A stretch of 55,100 bases of DNA from a virus. Under the pieces are notes generated by a model. The model searched no databases, was not told where the DNA came from, and saw only the letters and a list, made by a program, of their open reading frames with translations. The translations under genes and the position numbers were made by a program. Where the stretch lies: positions 1 through 55,100 of IMG/VR virus record IMGVR_UViG_3300045256_000036. One strand, 5' to 3'. Shown here one piece after another: positions 8,158 to 15,242 of the stretch (its first letter is position 1; the number at the start of each line of letters is the position of its first letter).

Positions 8158-9848
8158 TAGCTAATACCGAAGGCTCCATACGTAAGCGCACCTGCTGCTG
8201 CGGCCTGCCTGAACAGTTCACCTCTCATAGCCGAACCGATTGCCTCTGTAACTCGATGTCCGCCTCCAGCTGTTCCGTCTTTCATCATGAACGTCTGAGC
8301 GTTAAGAGCATTGGCATGGTTGTCCATAGCGTTGATGTGTTTAGCTTCCGCCTCTGTTCTCTTTCTGATACCTTCCTTAACATCTCTTCCGTGAACTAGA
8401 TCGTTAATTCTAGCACCGATCTCAGAGAAGTTAGCTGGCAACTCTGCGAGGATCTTAAAGTCCTCTGCAAAACCAGCTGCAAAGAAGTTTCCTATTGGCA
8501 TGAGGATCTTACCAATTTCAGTCATGAATAGTCCGAAGTTGTGAGTAAGCCTACCCCAGTTAGCCGCTAGGTCGGTTCCTGCTTGCTGATTTCCAGGATC
8601 TGCCAGACGTGCGGAAGCTCTTGCGTCGTCGAGTTTGGCGTTGTAGATGTCCTTAGAAGCTAATAGCTCTGCAGTGTATCCGTCCAAGTGAAGCATGCGA
8701 GCTTGTCGCAGCATCTCGAGCTTACCATGCTCTTCACCGTAAGTTCGAAGAAGCTTGATATGATCCTCAAGAATGACACCTTCATCAACAGGACCAAAAG
8801 GTCTAGGAGCTACAAAGCCTCCACCACCGATTGCTCTAGACGCCATTACAGCAAAAGGATCATTACCTAAAGCCTCTCGAAGCCTAGCAGCTGCTTCAGG
8901 TTGTTTGTCTGTCGATATACCTAGAGAAGACAATACTGCAGTGGACCTAGCTTCAGATCCCATTAGGTAAGATGTCTTAGCATAGTCCGACAAAGCAGAA
9001 GCTGCATGAATTGCAGATGCTGCAAGAGCTGCCAGTGCTATGTTGACCGGATTAAGGTTCCCTTCACTCAGTAAGAAAGGAGCCATCAAGCCGATAGCTG
9101 CACGGCCAGCACCACCTCCAGGACCTCCAATCAGACCAGCAGAGTAGCCCATCATAAGGCCGATGTTACGAGCCATGAAGCTCGAACCACCAAAACCAGT
9201 ACCCCGCTTTTTGTCGATGAGATCTACTCGCTCCTGAGCCATCTGAAGGTTAAGAGTTGCATCTTTGACAATGTCTGAGTGACCATACTTCATAGCATTG
9301 TCAAGGTCAATCTTAGCTTGCTGTAGATTCTGGAAGGGTCCTTGAATGTGAGAAACACCGGCTCGTCGCTTCTCCTGCAGATTTCTTTCATCTAGAGCCT
9401 TGCGGTAGTTGTCCGCTGCATCTTGAAGAGCATCATCAGGAGTAAAATCTCGGAAGCTTACATCCCCGCCGAGAGCTCTATAAGCTTCTCTTGATTGAAA
9501 GACCCTGGCATTCACTCCACCGCCAGTGATGCCACGCATCTCATTTTGAGCTGAAGTGAATCTTTGCTGCGCCTTGAACAAGTTATAGCCTTTGTCGAAC
9601 ATCTCTGCGATGCTCACAAGACCTTGTTCAACATTCGACTGATCAGCAGCAGTCTTGAAGGAGCGAGCTTTCGCAGCGAGGTCGGTCATAGGACCAATCG
9701 ATGCTCGAGCTCGCCCCGTGTCAGGATCTTCAGGCACAGGCGTTCTAGCGATCGCCGAGACATCCATCGATGCTAGACTCTCGATCAGATCGGGAAGGAG
9801 TGCAAGAAGGTTCTCGACATTCCTTAGATTGTAGTCTGGCGGTCGCAT
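8157..9848 (-). CDS. Tape measure protein
   Basis: A 563-aa protein. Residues 1 to about 210 are rich in long amphipathic helices (QSNVEQGLVSIAEMFDKGY, NLQQAKIDLDNAMKYG). A hydrophobic Gly/Ala segment follows at about 225-290 (GLMMGYSAGLIGGPGGGAG, IALAALAASAIHAASALS), and the C-terminus is again helical. A hydrophobic stretch inside a helical protein, directly after the frameshifted chaperone genes, is the standard signature of a siphophage tape measure. At about 0.15 nm per residue this length would predict a short tail, near 85 nm. Confidence 0.75.
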   Translation of the reverse strand: MRPPDYNLRNVENLLALLPDLIESLASMDVSAIARTPVPEDPDTGRARASIGPMTDLAAKARSFKTAADQSNVEQGLVSIAEMFDKGYNLFKAQQRFTSAQNEMRGITGGGVNARVFQSREAYRALGGDVSFRDFTPDDALQDAADNYRKALDERNLQEKRRAGVSHIQGPFQNLQQAKIDLDNAMKYGHSDIVKDATLNLQMAQERVDLIDKKRGTGFGGSSFMARNIGLMMGYSAGLIGGPGGGAGRAAIGLMAPFLLSEGNLNPVNIALAALAASAIHAASALSDYAKTSYLMGSEARSTAVLSSLGISTDKQPEAAARLREALGNDPFAVMASRAIGGGGFVAPRPFGPVDEGVILEDHIKLLRTYGEEHGKLEMLRQARMLHLDGYTAELLASKDIYNAKLDDARASARLADPGNQQAGTDLAANWGRLTHNFGLFMTEIGKILMPIGNFFAAGFAEDFKILAELPANFSEIGARINDLVHGRDVKEGIRKRTEAEAKHINAMDNHANALNAQTFMMKDGTAGGGHRVTEAIGSAMRGELFRQAAAAGALTYGAFGIS

Positions 9849-9854
9849 GTTCGT

Positions 9855-10804
9855 TTAGAACGCTCTTTCGTCAAGTGACTGAAGTGCACGCAACTCACTT
9901 GAAGTAACTTCTTCCTTGCGATTGGTTAGTACATCGATAGCTGCATTCAACTCCTCAATATTGATACTGAGGATGTCGTTGATGATCTCGCTACTGAACT
10001 CAGTCGAAGGAAGAGGAAGTTTATCTTCCGATACACCAAGCTTTAAGGCTATCTCCCTCAAGACAAGGAAACTGCCTCTTGCATGATAGTCGTTGCGCTT
10101 AATAACTTCTAGGTGGTGTCCCGCTCTTTCCTTTAACCCTGCCCGGATACACCTGAGGCCAGGGTAGGCGTTGACTTTCCCAGTTCATTATCCTTAACTG
10201 GTAAGTACGCACTTGCGGCTTTGAGCATCTCCTGGAACGCCACGTAGTAGTTCAAGGCTATACCAATCATCTCCATTACTTCATAACGAAGAGACACGTC
10301 GACACCTTGCTGCATCTGTTCGAGCATGCAGAGGTTCGTAAGTAGTCGCTTCGTGACGACGATAGGAGGACTGGTTGGATCGGGAGTCGGAATCGGAATC
10401 GGCTCACCCGTTTCAGAATCTACTCTGCAGAACTCTTCAGCAAGGACGTCTGCTCGCTCGAGAGCAGCAGCCATCTCAATACCGTTCAACTTCCGATAGT
10501 AGATCCGAATAGTTTGACCTACAGGAAGATCAGGATCGGTGAAGTCCCTAGGCTCTACCTTGCGCGCTGGACGACCAAACACCCAAGGATTAACTTTAAC
10601 GGGACCGTCGATAGGAGCACCGTTCGAACCGATTGCGACATGAGGAGCTGCAGCAGCAGCTGCCACGGGAGCACCACTACCTACAGGTGCTTGAGATACA
10701 GTACGAGGAAGACGGTCATCCGCTTCTTCATACTCGTAGGGTTGAGGAGACGTGCCGACAGGCAAGCCTTCTCCGATAGTCTTCTTAGTCTCTTGCTCTT
10801 CCAT
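9855..10804 (-). CDS. Tail assembly chaperone, long frameshift product (G-T type)
   Basis: Predicted product of a -1 frameshift on GGGAAAG at 10181-10175: residues 1-210 come from the shorter chaperone frame (10804-10175), then reading continues in the -1 frame from 10175 to 9855, giving about 316 aa. The -1 frame is open from just upstream of the slip site to the stop, and its product has the helical, acidic character of the T domain (NDILSINIEELNAAIDVL). In lambda the equivalent gpG-T recruits the tape measure protein to the tail tube protein. The region 9855-10061 has only a TTG start of its own and is not expected to be translated alone. Confidence 0.7.
10133..10804 (-). CDS. Tail assembly chaperone, short product (G type)
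   Basis: A 223-aa protein between the tail tube and tape measure genes, the canonical place for the lambda gpG-like chaperone. The first 70 residues are low-complexity (Ala run APVAAAAAAPH). The core contains predicted helices with charged and aromatic residues (IRIYYRKLNGIEMAAALERAD, EVMEMIGIALNYYVAFQEML). The normal stop is TAA at 10133-10135. A fraction of ribosomes should slip 42 nt before it. Function: keeps the tape measure protein soluble and organises tail tube assembly, but is absent from the virion. Confidence 0.7.
   Translation of the reverse strand: MEEQETKKTIGEGLPVGTSPQPYEYEEADDRLPRTVSQAPVGSGAPVAAAAAAPHVAIGSNGAPIDGPVKVNPWVFGRPARKVEPRDFTDPDLPVGQTIRIYYRKLNGIEMAAALERADVLAEEFCRVDSETGEPIPIPTPDPTSPPIVVTKRLLTNLCMLEQMQQGVDVSLRYEVMEMIGIALNYYVAFQEMLKAASAYLPVKDNELGKSTPTLASGVSGQG
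10175..10181 (-). promoter_or_regulatory. Programmed -1 ribosomal frameshift site
   Basis: The minus-strand heptamer GGGAAAG is read as G GGA AAG in the chaperone frame, so it is a perfect X XXY YYZ slippery site and identical to the lambda G-T site. The -1 frame has a stop shortly upstream (TGA, 5 nt before the heptamer) and is then open to 9855, as expected. No obvious stable pseudoknot was identified downstream, although CCTGGCCTCAGG (a CCTG/CAGG hairpin) lies about 10 nt beyond the site. Confidence 0.8.
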
Positions 10805-10825
10805 TTCCGCCTCAAAGGAAAGAGT

Positions 10826-10858
10826 GCCTAGCCTGCTCTATAGCAGAACAGACTAGGC
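10826..10858 (-). other. Intergenic hairpin after the tail tube gene
   Basis: On the minus strand GCCTAG at the 5' side pairs with CTAGGC at the 3' side, and further pairs form inside around a CTGC/GCAG stem with a short loop. No U tract follows, so it is probably not a simple terminator. It may stabilise the abundant tail tube mRNA or attenuate reading into the chaperone gene. Confidence 0.5.
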
Positions 10859-10882
10859 CATACAGATCAGCTTTAGGTGAAG

Positions 10883-11332
10883 TTACGGGTAGGCAATGTA
10901 TGTCGGGTTAGCAATTCCAACGTCCATTTGCCTAATTGTGGCATCGTAGGTGATACGCTCGTTGTTGTGACGTGCGTTGAGTTCACCTCGTGTGCCATAG
11001 AAGACCCACTTCTTACTTCCGACAATTGCCGTAAGCAAGAAGTAGTCTCCAGCCGTCCACAAGGATGCAAGATCAGAACCCGCAATCCGAACTAGTTCGG
11101 TAATGCGAGCCTCAAATCGCTCCTTCACGACGACATCATTCTCGAATACTGAATCCATAGCAGAGATCTCAGAGATTCGAGGACGAGAGGAAAGTTCGAA
11201 CCACTCACACTTACCAACAAAGCTAATGGCCGATACTGGAGTAAGCACACCAGCATTGTCTTCAGTAAGGAGCGTAATAGTAAGAGAAGTATTCTTACCA
11301 ACCGCCCATCTCTTTCGAGTAGGAGTTCCCAT
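10883..11332 (-). CDS. Major tail (tube) protein
   Basis: A 149-aa beta-rich protein with short acidic loops (GKNTSLTITLLTEDNAGVL; YFLLTAIVGSKKWVFYGTRG). It lies between the head-tail connector genes and the chaperone pair, which is where siphophage tail tube genes are found. Size and secondary structure fit tail tube proteins of the lambda gpV class, although no specific motif exists for the family. It is followed by a hairpin (10858-10826), as expected for a highly expressed gene. Confidence 0.6.
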   Translation of the reverse strand: MGTPTRKRWAVGKNTSLTITLLTEDNAGVLTPVSAISFVGKCEWFELSSRPRISEISAMDSVFENDVVVKERFEARITELVRIAGSDLASLWTAGDYFLLTAIVGSKKWVFYGTRGELNARHNNERITYDATIRQMDVGIANPTYIAYP

Positions 11333-11557
11333 TTACTTAGTAGGTTCCCAATCAGTGAGCGGAGTTTCCGCGGGCACCTCTACGCAGTCATATGCAGGCT
11401 CCGGCGACTCAACCACTTTTTGAAAGCTCTGCCCGCCTCCCATACCGCCTCCTGAGAACTTCGTAAGACGATAACGTTTTGGCTGTGGCTGTTCCTGTGG
11501 CTGAGAATCCGATGCAGGCTGCTGCGGCTGAGGGGTTTCTTGCTCATCAGCCATCAT
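11333..11557 (-). CDS. Small Gln/Pro-rich protein of unknown function
   Basis: A 74-aa protein (73 if the second Met is used) with an N-terminal low-complexity segment rich in Q, P and E (QETPQPQQPASDSQPQEQPQ) and a Gly-rich middle (FSGGGMGGGQSF). It sits between the tail completion gene and the tail tube gene and abuts the latter with no gap. A CCTAGGAGATCATGATG region gives a clear AGGAG ribosome site. Probably an accessory head-tail or tail protein. No family was recognised. Confidence 0.5.
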   Translation of the reverse strand: MMADEQETPQPQQPASDSQPQEQPQPKRYRLTKFSGGGMGGGQSFQKVVESPEPAYDCVEVPAETPLTDWEPTK

Positions 11558-11563
11558 GATCTC

Positions 11564-12052
11564 CTAGTCGTCGGCTAACTCATTCAACCAGACACGTGCA
11601 ATTACGGCGCCTCCCCTGTTAGGAAGACTTCGTTCAATGAACGCTCTGTTTAGGGCCAGCCTAGGACTATATCCTACTTCCGAAACCCGTACGATCTGGC
11701 CCAACTCGTCCGGGAGGTCGTTCGCAACGTCATTAAGATAACGCTGCAATTGCTTCAACTTAACGGACATATCCGTAAGCGAATCTTGTGTTATGTCTTT
11801 CACGTAGTAGATAGGTACGAAACCTTCCAGTACGTGGTTTCCCATACCCATGCTGACTTCCCTAAACAATGGAAGCTCAACAACAGCATAAGGAGGTGCT
11901 AGCATCTCAAATGGAAAGTTCTGAACAGATTCCATTTTATGAATGCCGTGCGCGTCGCCATTCTCGGTAGACCCCATCGTAGCTACTTCAGGCCAGACAA
12001 CAGCGATCCTAGTTTTCAGCTCATTGAAAAGAGTGATGAGATCGTCTTGCAT
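11564..12052 (-). CDS. Tail completion (tail terminator) protein
   Basis: A 162-aa alpha/beta protein in the operon slot directly before the tail tube genes and overlapping the head-closure gene by one base. Features: an N-terminal helix (LITLFNELKTRIAVVWPEV), a central beta-rich part (PYAVVELPLFREV, GFVPIYYVKDI), then a helix (MSVKLKQLQRYLNDVANDL). This layout and size match tail terminator proteins that cap the tail tube before joining to the head. Assigned by position and overall fold pattern. Confidence 0.5.
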   Translation of the reverse strand: MQDDLITLFNELKTRIAVVWPEVATMGSTENGDAHGIHKMESVQNFPFEMLAPPYAVVELPLFREVSMGMGNHVLEGFVPIYYVKDITQDSLTDMSVKLKQLQRYLNDVANDLPDELGQIVRVSEVGYSPRLALNRAFIERSLPNRGGAVIARVWLNELADD

Positions 12053-12462
12053 TATCTGACCTCAGGCTTGGCTTGTTTGATAGCGACAACTCTGACGTGC
12101 CCTGCAACTCTACGCCCTTGATTCGTCTCGGTTACCGGATTACCTACAACCTTGAACATTTCTCCGTTGGTGGCACAGTTAGGAGTGGTGTCTCTGATAT
12201 ACCAAGCCTCGTCAACAGTTGTACCTACAGGAAAGTGAAACTCCACCAAGTTGTCAGAAGTAGCACCTGGCAACGCACCAAAATCTTCAAACACATCCTT
12301 CGAGTCTCGTTTGAAGTTAAAGCAAGGTATGCTTACTAACGTTGGTGCGCTTATGCTTGGGTAGGAATAGGTTACTCCACCTCCAGTAGCTACAGCAGCT
12401 GTAGGCTTGTAGAGGTCAGCCCGCATGGTATAGAGTCGCTGCTCACGTCGATTGAGGCTCAT
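12052..12462 (-). CDS. Head closure or head-tail joining protein
   Basis: A 136-aa protein starting MSLNRREQRLYTMRADLYKP, a basic N-terminus followed by a beta-rich body, similar in plan to phage head-stopper proteins, which often begin with a short helix and the MxAxLYxP type segment. It lies between the upstream connector gene and the tail terminator gene. The assignment relies on gene order and this N-terminal pattern. Confidence 0.5.
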   Translation of the reverse strand: MSLNRREQRLYTMRADLYKPTAAVATGGGVTYSYPSISAPTLVSIPCFNFKRDSKDVFEDFGALPGATSDNLVEFHFPVGTTVDEAWYIRDTTPNCATNGEMFKVVGNPVTETNQGRRVAGHVRVVAIKQAKPEVR

Positions 12463-12470
12463 CTAATTCC

Positions 12471-12911
12471 TCAAGAGGAGAACCAAGTTCTCTTGTAAGG
12501 ACTTCCCCTGTAGCCGTCATCATTGGCGTCAGCTCCAGCTGAGGGGTTGGGTATCCCCACAACACGGGAAATCTGCCCCACTTGATAACCTCGGAAGTTC
12601 TGAAGTGACAATATGACGCGCTCAATCTGTGAATCGATAGCCTTAAGAAGCTCTGCCCAGTTCTTGACGACGTCAGAATCATCTTGCCGAACCGTTCCTT
12701 GCTCCCAGTCAAAGTTATCTGCGTTGGCAGTCATCTTGTAGAGAGCACCCTCACGACGAGCGTTGAGGTATTGAAGAGCAAGGCCACCTGACTGTGCCTT
12801 GTCATCGTGCATGCTCCACCAGGTTGTTGCCATAGCTTCAAACGCTGGGTTGTTCTCCTCGCCAAACTCTCTTACGAGGTTCTCAAGATATTGTTCTGGA
12901 GAAAGAGGCAT
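12471..12911 (-). CDS. Head-tail adaptor protein
   Basis: A 146-aa mostly helical protein (PEQYLENLVREFGEENNPAFEAM, NWAELLKAIDSQIERVILSL) with a flexible C-terminus. Helical proteins of about 100-150 aa encoded directly before the head-closure gene are usually head-tail adaptors that dock on the portal ring. A structured region (12945-13036) separates it from the upstream gene. No motif confirms the role. Confidence 0.5.
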   Translation of the reverse strand: MPLSPEQYLENLVREFGEENNPAFEAMATTWWSMHDDKAQSGGLALQYLNARREGALYKMTANADNFDWEQGTVRQDDSDVVKNWAELLKAIDSQIERVILSLQNFRGYQVGQISRVVGIPNPSAGADANDDGYRGSPYKRTWFSS

Positions 12912-12944
12912 CTGTTTGTTCCGTTAACTCCTCATGAGAGGAAC

Positions 12945-13008
12945 ACCTTTAGCCCGACTCGAACGGGTCTGGAGTCCTGCAGAGTGAAACTGCCTAACTC
13001 GTAAAGGC
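12945..13008 (-). ncRNA. tRNA-like element E7 with a UCA-containing hairpin loop
   Basis: On the minus strand a 7-bp acceptor-like stem forms between GCCTTTA (13008-13002) and TAAAGGT (12951-12945), with one G-U pair. Inside lie a stemless GTTAGG, a 4-bp hairpin GCAG-TTTCACT-CTGC (12993-12979), a linker, and the T-arm CCCG-TTCGAGT-CGGG (12967-12953). In the anticodon register the 7-nt loop shows UCA, which would read UGA. There is no D stem, position 37 would be C, and one base separates T-arm and acceptor, so it may not be a working tRNA. It sits between the 196-aa and 146-aa head genes. An alternative hairpin using TAAAGG just upstream can compete for the acceptor strand. Confidence 0.55.
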
Positions 13009-13040
13009 ACCTTTAGGCTGCGAAGGAGCTGCGCTTCAGC

Positions 13041-13631
13041 CTAAATAACCGAACCGACGTTTCGCAGTGCGACGTCGTGCTGATCACCCGTTTCACTCAT
13101 AGCACGAATGTCAGCTTCGACCTCTTGAGGCGTACGTCCTTGTTCGACGCTCATAGCCTCACGAGCAACTTCCTTGTCGCGCAGGAGATTGAAGTGCTCC
13201 AGATCAGCATCATCTACTTCCCGGATAGCACCAATCCCCAGCAGGCGATCGAGACCCTCCTGACCAAGCTCCTGCAGGATTTCGTCTTCGCTGACAATAG
13301 TATTCTGAGTCCAGCGACCCTGAATACTTGAGAAGGTAACCTTGTACAGGACTCCTTCCGGAAGCTCTCGAGGCTTCGTCATGGGAGTACCAGTACCCGG
13401 AACGGTATCACTGCCAGGATTGACACTCGGGTGGACACCGCTCGCACCAACGGCCGAGGAAGACAGCTCACTCTCGGCGGCCTGCAGTGAACCAGGAGGA
13501 TTATCGTTGGAGCGTACTGGTGCGTTTGAAGTGTTGGTGACTTCCGCGGGTTTGACTCCCGTTCCTTCCTGGGAAGGATTATTGGTTGCTGGAGGAGTAT
13601 CCGGCGGATTGATTCTAGTCTCTTCAGGCAT
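13041..13631 (-). CDS. Head-region protein with disordered N-terminus, function unknown
   Basis: A 196-aa protein. Residues 1 to about 90 are low-complexity and rich in P, S, T, N and G. From about 95 it becomes ordered: LYKVTFSSIQGRWTQNTIVSEDEIL, then acidic helices (LGQEGLDRLLGIGAIREVDDADLEHFNLLRDKE). The gene follows the major capsid gene, separated by two hairpins, and precedes the head-tail adaptor gene. It could be a head fibre, a decoration or a connector accessory protein. No family was recognised. Confidence 0.5.
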   Translation of the reverse strand: MPEETRINPPDTPPATNNPSQEGTGVKPAEVTNTSNAPVRSNDNPPGSLQAAESELSSSAVGASGVHPSVNPGSDTVPGTGTPMTKPRELPEGVLYKVTFSSIQGRWTQNTIVSEDEILQELGQEGLDRLLGIGAIREVDDADLEHFNLLRDKEVAREAMSVEQGRTPQEVEADIRAMSETGDQHDVALRNVGSVI

Positions 13632-13654
13632 TGTATTGCTCTGTCTTTCGAGAG

Positions 13655-13703
13655 ATAGCCTCCCCGATCAGATCAATCGAGGAGGCTATATGTCCTTCGG
13701 GAC
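13655..13703 (-). other. Strong hairpins after the major capsid gene
   Basis: A 14-bp stem (13689-13676 with 13668-13655, one G-U pair) carries a 7-nt loop. Next to it a 4-bp stem GTCC/GGAC closes a CGAA loop (13703-13692). Neither is followed by a U run, so these are more likely mRNA-stabilising, processing or partial attenuation structures between the capsid gene and the less-needed downstream genes. Confidence 0.6.
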
Positions 13704-13742
13704 TAAGCGCGGACTTGTTTCTTGATCAAGAACAGTTTACGC

Positions 13743-14774
13743 TTATACAGTCATTACAACGATGGAGCCCGGATAGTAGATAGCCGGACCACCGTTGTGA
13801 CCGTCGTGAACCTCGATCGTGCGAGGAACCTGCCGACCCGAACCCTCCGCGCCGCGGTCAATAACCGCCATGTAAGCGCCTGGAGACATATCCGGGTTGT
13901 TGACGTTTCGGGTGAACTTGTATTCACCGATGAGCTGGCCAGCAGGCCGTGCGCCAACAACGATAACCTTGTTGTTCGGGATGTACAACTGGAACGTACC
14001 GTTGTCATCCAGATAACCCTGATCGTACTCGACGATCTGAGGCAGGTTATCATTCATGAGGAGCGCGTTAATGTCCTTCATGTTGTTGAGCGTCTGCAGA
14101 CCCGTATGCCGACGACCGAAGAGGTCATTAGCATTAGCGTTCTGCAGTAGGTTGTTGGCCGTGCCAGAGTTCATATACGCTCGAGCATTAGCATCGAACG
14201 TAACACCCTTACCACGACCCAGCAGCCTGACAGTACGGAAGTCGAGGATCGGCGTTGCCGTAGCAAACGTCGACCACGCAACACCCGCTGCGTAGGTCTG
14301 CAGAGTGTAGGTATCGGTGTGAGCGATACCAGCACCATAAGGCAGCGCGACCGAGAACGTTCCCGTTGCCAGGAGAGTCCAGATGATCAACTCGATCCGG
14401 TCAAGCCGGCGCTCGAGAAGATGATCCTGAGCCTCCATCACGAGGTCGGAGATATCGATCGGCGTGCCGAACGTACCCCACTGACGTCGCATGGTGAGCT
14501 GGAGCTCGTCGATGAATTTGAATTCACCGTAAACCCCGGGCTGAATGTCGTAGCGCTTTGCTCCGACATGCTTCACCCTGCTAGGCTCACCATTAAGGCC
14601 GCGGAGCTGCTGCAGGCCAGCGTAGTTGTCTTTCTGCTCCCAGCTAACCAGATATGCATCGGCTTCAGTCATCGGGAAGAGCTGAAAGCCGAGGCGATCC
14701 TGAATCAGCCGAGGCATTTTTTCCTGTGCGATCTCGCGCAGCTCGCGAGAGCTAGGATAAGTGAACGTAGACAT
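13743..14774 (-). CDS. Major capsid protein (lambda gpE-like)
   Basis: A 343-aa protein of the usual length for the lambda gpE-type HK97-fold capsid family. It follows the decoration protein gene and the S49 protease gene, the classic head cluster order. Recognisable stretches include an N-terminal helix (SSRELREIAQEKMPRLIQDR), the region TPIDISDLVMEAQDHLLERRLDRIE (residues about 115-140), and the C-terminal beta-rich part with IVVGARPAGQLIGEYKFT. It forms the icosahedral shell. The strong hairpins downstream fit a highly expressed gene. Confidence 0.8.
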   Translation of the reverse strand: MSTFTYPSSRELREIAQEKMPRLIQDRLGFQLFPMTEADAYLVSWEQKDNYAGLQQLRGLNGEPSRVKHVGAKRYDIQPGVYGEFKFIDELQLTMRRQWGTFGTPIDISDLVMEAQDHLLERRLDRIELIIWTLLATGTFSVALPYGAGIAHTDTYTLQTYAAGVAWSTFATATPILDFRTVRLLGRGKGVTFDANARAYMNSGTANNLLQNANANDLFGRRHTGLQTLNNMKDINALLMNDNLPQIVEYDQGYLDDNGTFQLYIPNNKVIVVGARPAGQLIGEYKFTRNVNNPDMSPGAYMAVIDRGAEGSGRQVPRTIEVHDGHNGGPAIYYPGSIVVMTV

Positions 14775-14784
14775 AGTTTCTTAG

Positions 14785-15231
14785 TTATCCGACTCGCAGA
14801 ATACCGTCAGCAACGGTGCCCTGAATAAGACGTCCCAGATCGGTCACTGCAGCAGCGTCCAAACCTGTGAGGTCGGTGGTCTTAAAGGTGCCAGATACGT
14901 AAGCAGGTGCTGCTCGGAGCTTCTCACCAGACTCTCCACCTGCCGTCGAACCGACACTGGAGAGGGTGATCAGACCGTTAGCGTCGATCTGCATATCGTA
15001 CTGGGCGATGGCCTTAGCCGTCTGCGAACCGTCGTTGTTAGCGTCGTTGTACGCTTTGTACACACCAGGAGAAGCCGTGACCTCTCCAAGAAGCGTACCC
15101 TTGGGAATGTTGGCCGCGCCCGCAGCGAACGTGACCTCGATGATCTTGGCTTCTTCCGGATTCTGGAACGGCTCCAGTTTCTGGTTGTTATAAGTGTGGG
15201 TTGCCGAAGTAGGCATGTTACTCTCACTCAC
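14785..15231 (-). CDS. Head decoration protein (lambda gpD-like)
   Basis: A 148-aa beta-rich protein. Segments such as IPKGTLLGEVTASPGVYKAYND and a C-terminus ending in GRLIQGTVADGILRVG match the lambda gpD / HDPD family plan, in which trimers cement the capsid surface. It lies between the protease-scaffold gene and the major capsid gene with short gaps (10-11 nt), as in lambda. Confidence 0.75.
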   Translation of the reverse strand: MSESNMPTSATHTYNNQKLEPFQNPEEAKIIEVTFAAGAANIPKGTLLGEVTASPGVYKAYNDANNDGSQTAKAIAQYDMQIDANGLITLSSVGSTAGGESGEKLRAAPAYVSGTFKTTDLTGLDAAAVTDLGRLIQGTVADGILRVG

Positions 15232-15242
15232 TTAGGAAGCAG

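Noticed and set aside
9855-10061. Separate 68-codon gene starting with TTG.
   Set aside because: Its frame continues upstream to the GGGAAAG slip site, so it is better explained as the end of the frameshifted chaperone.
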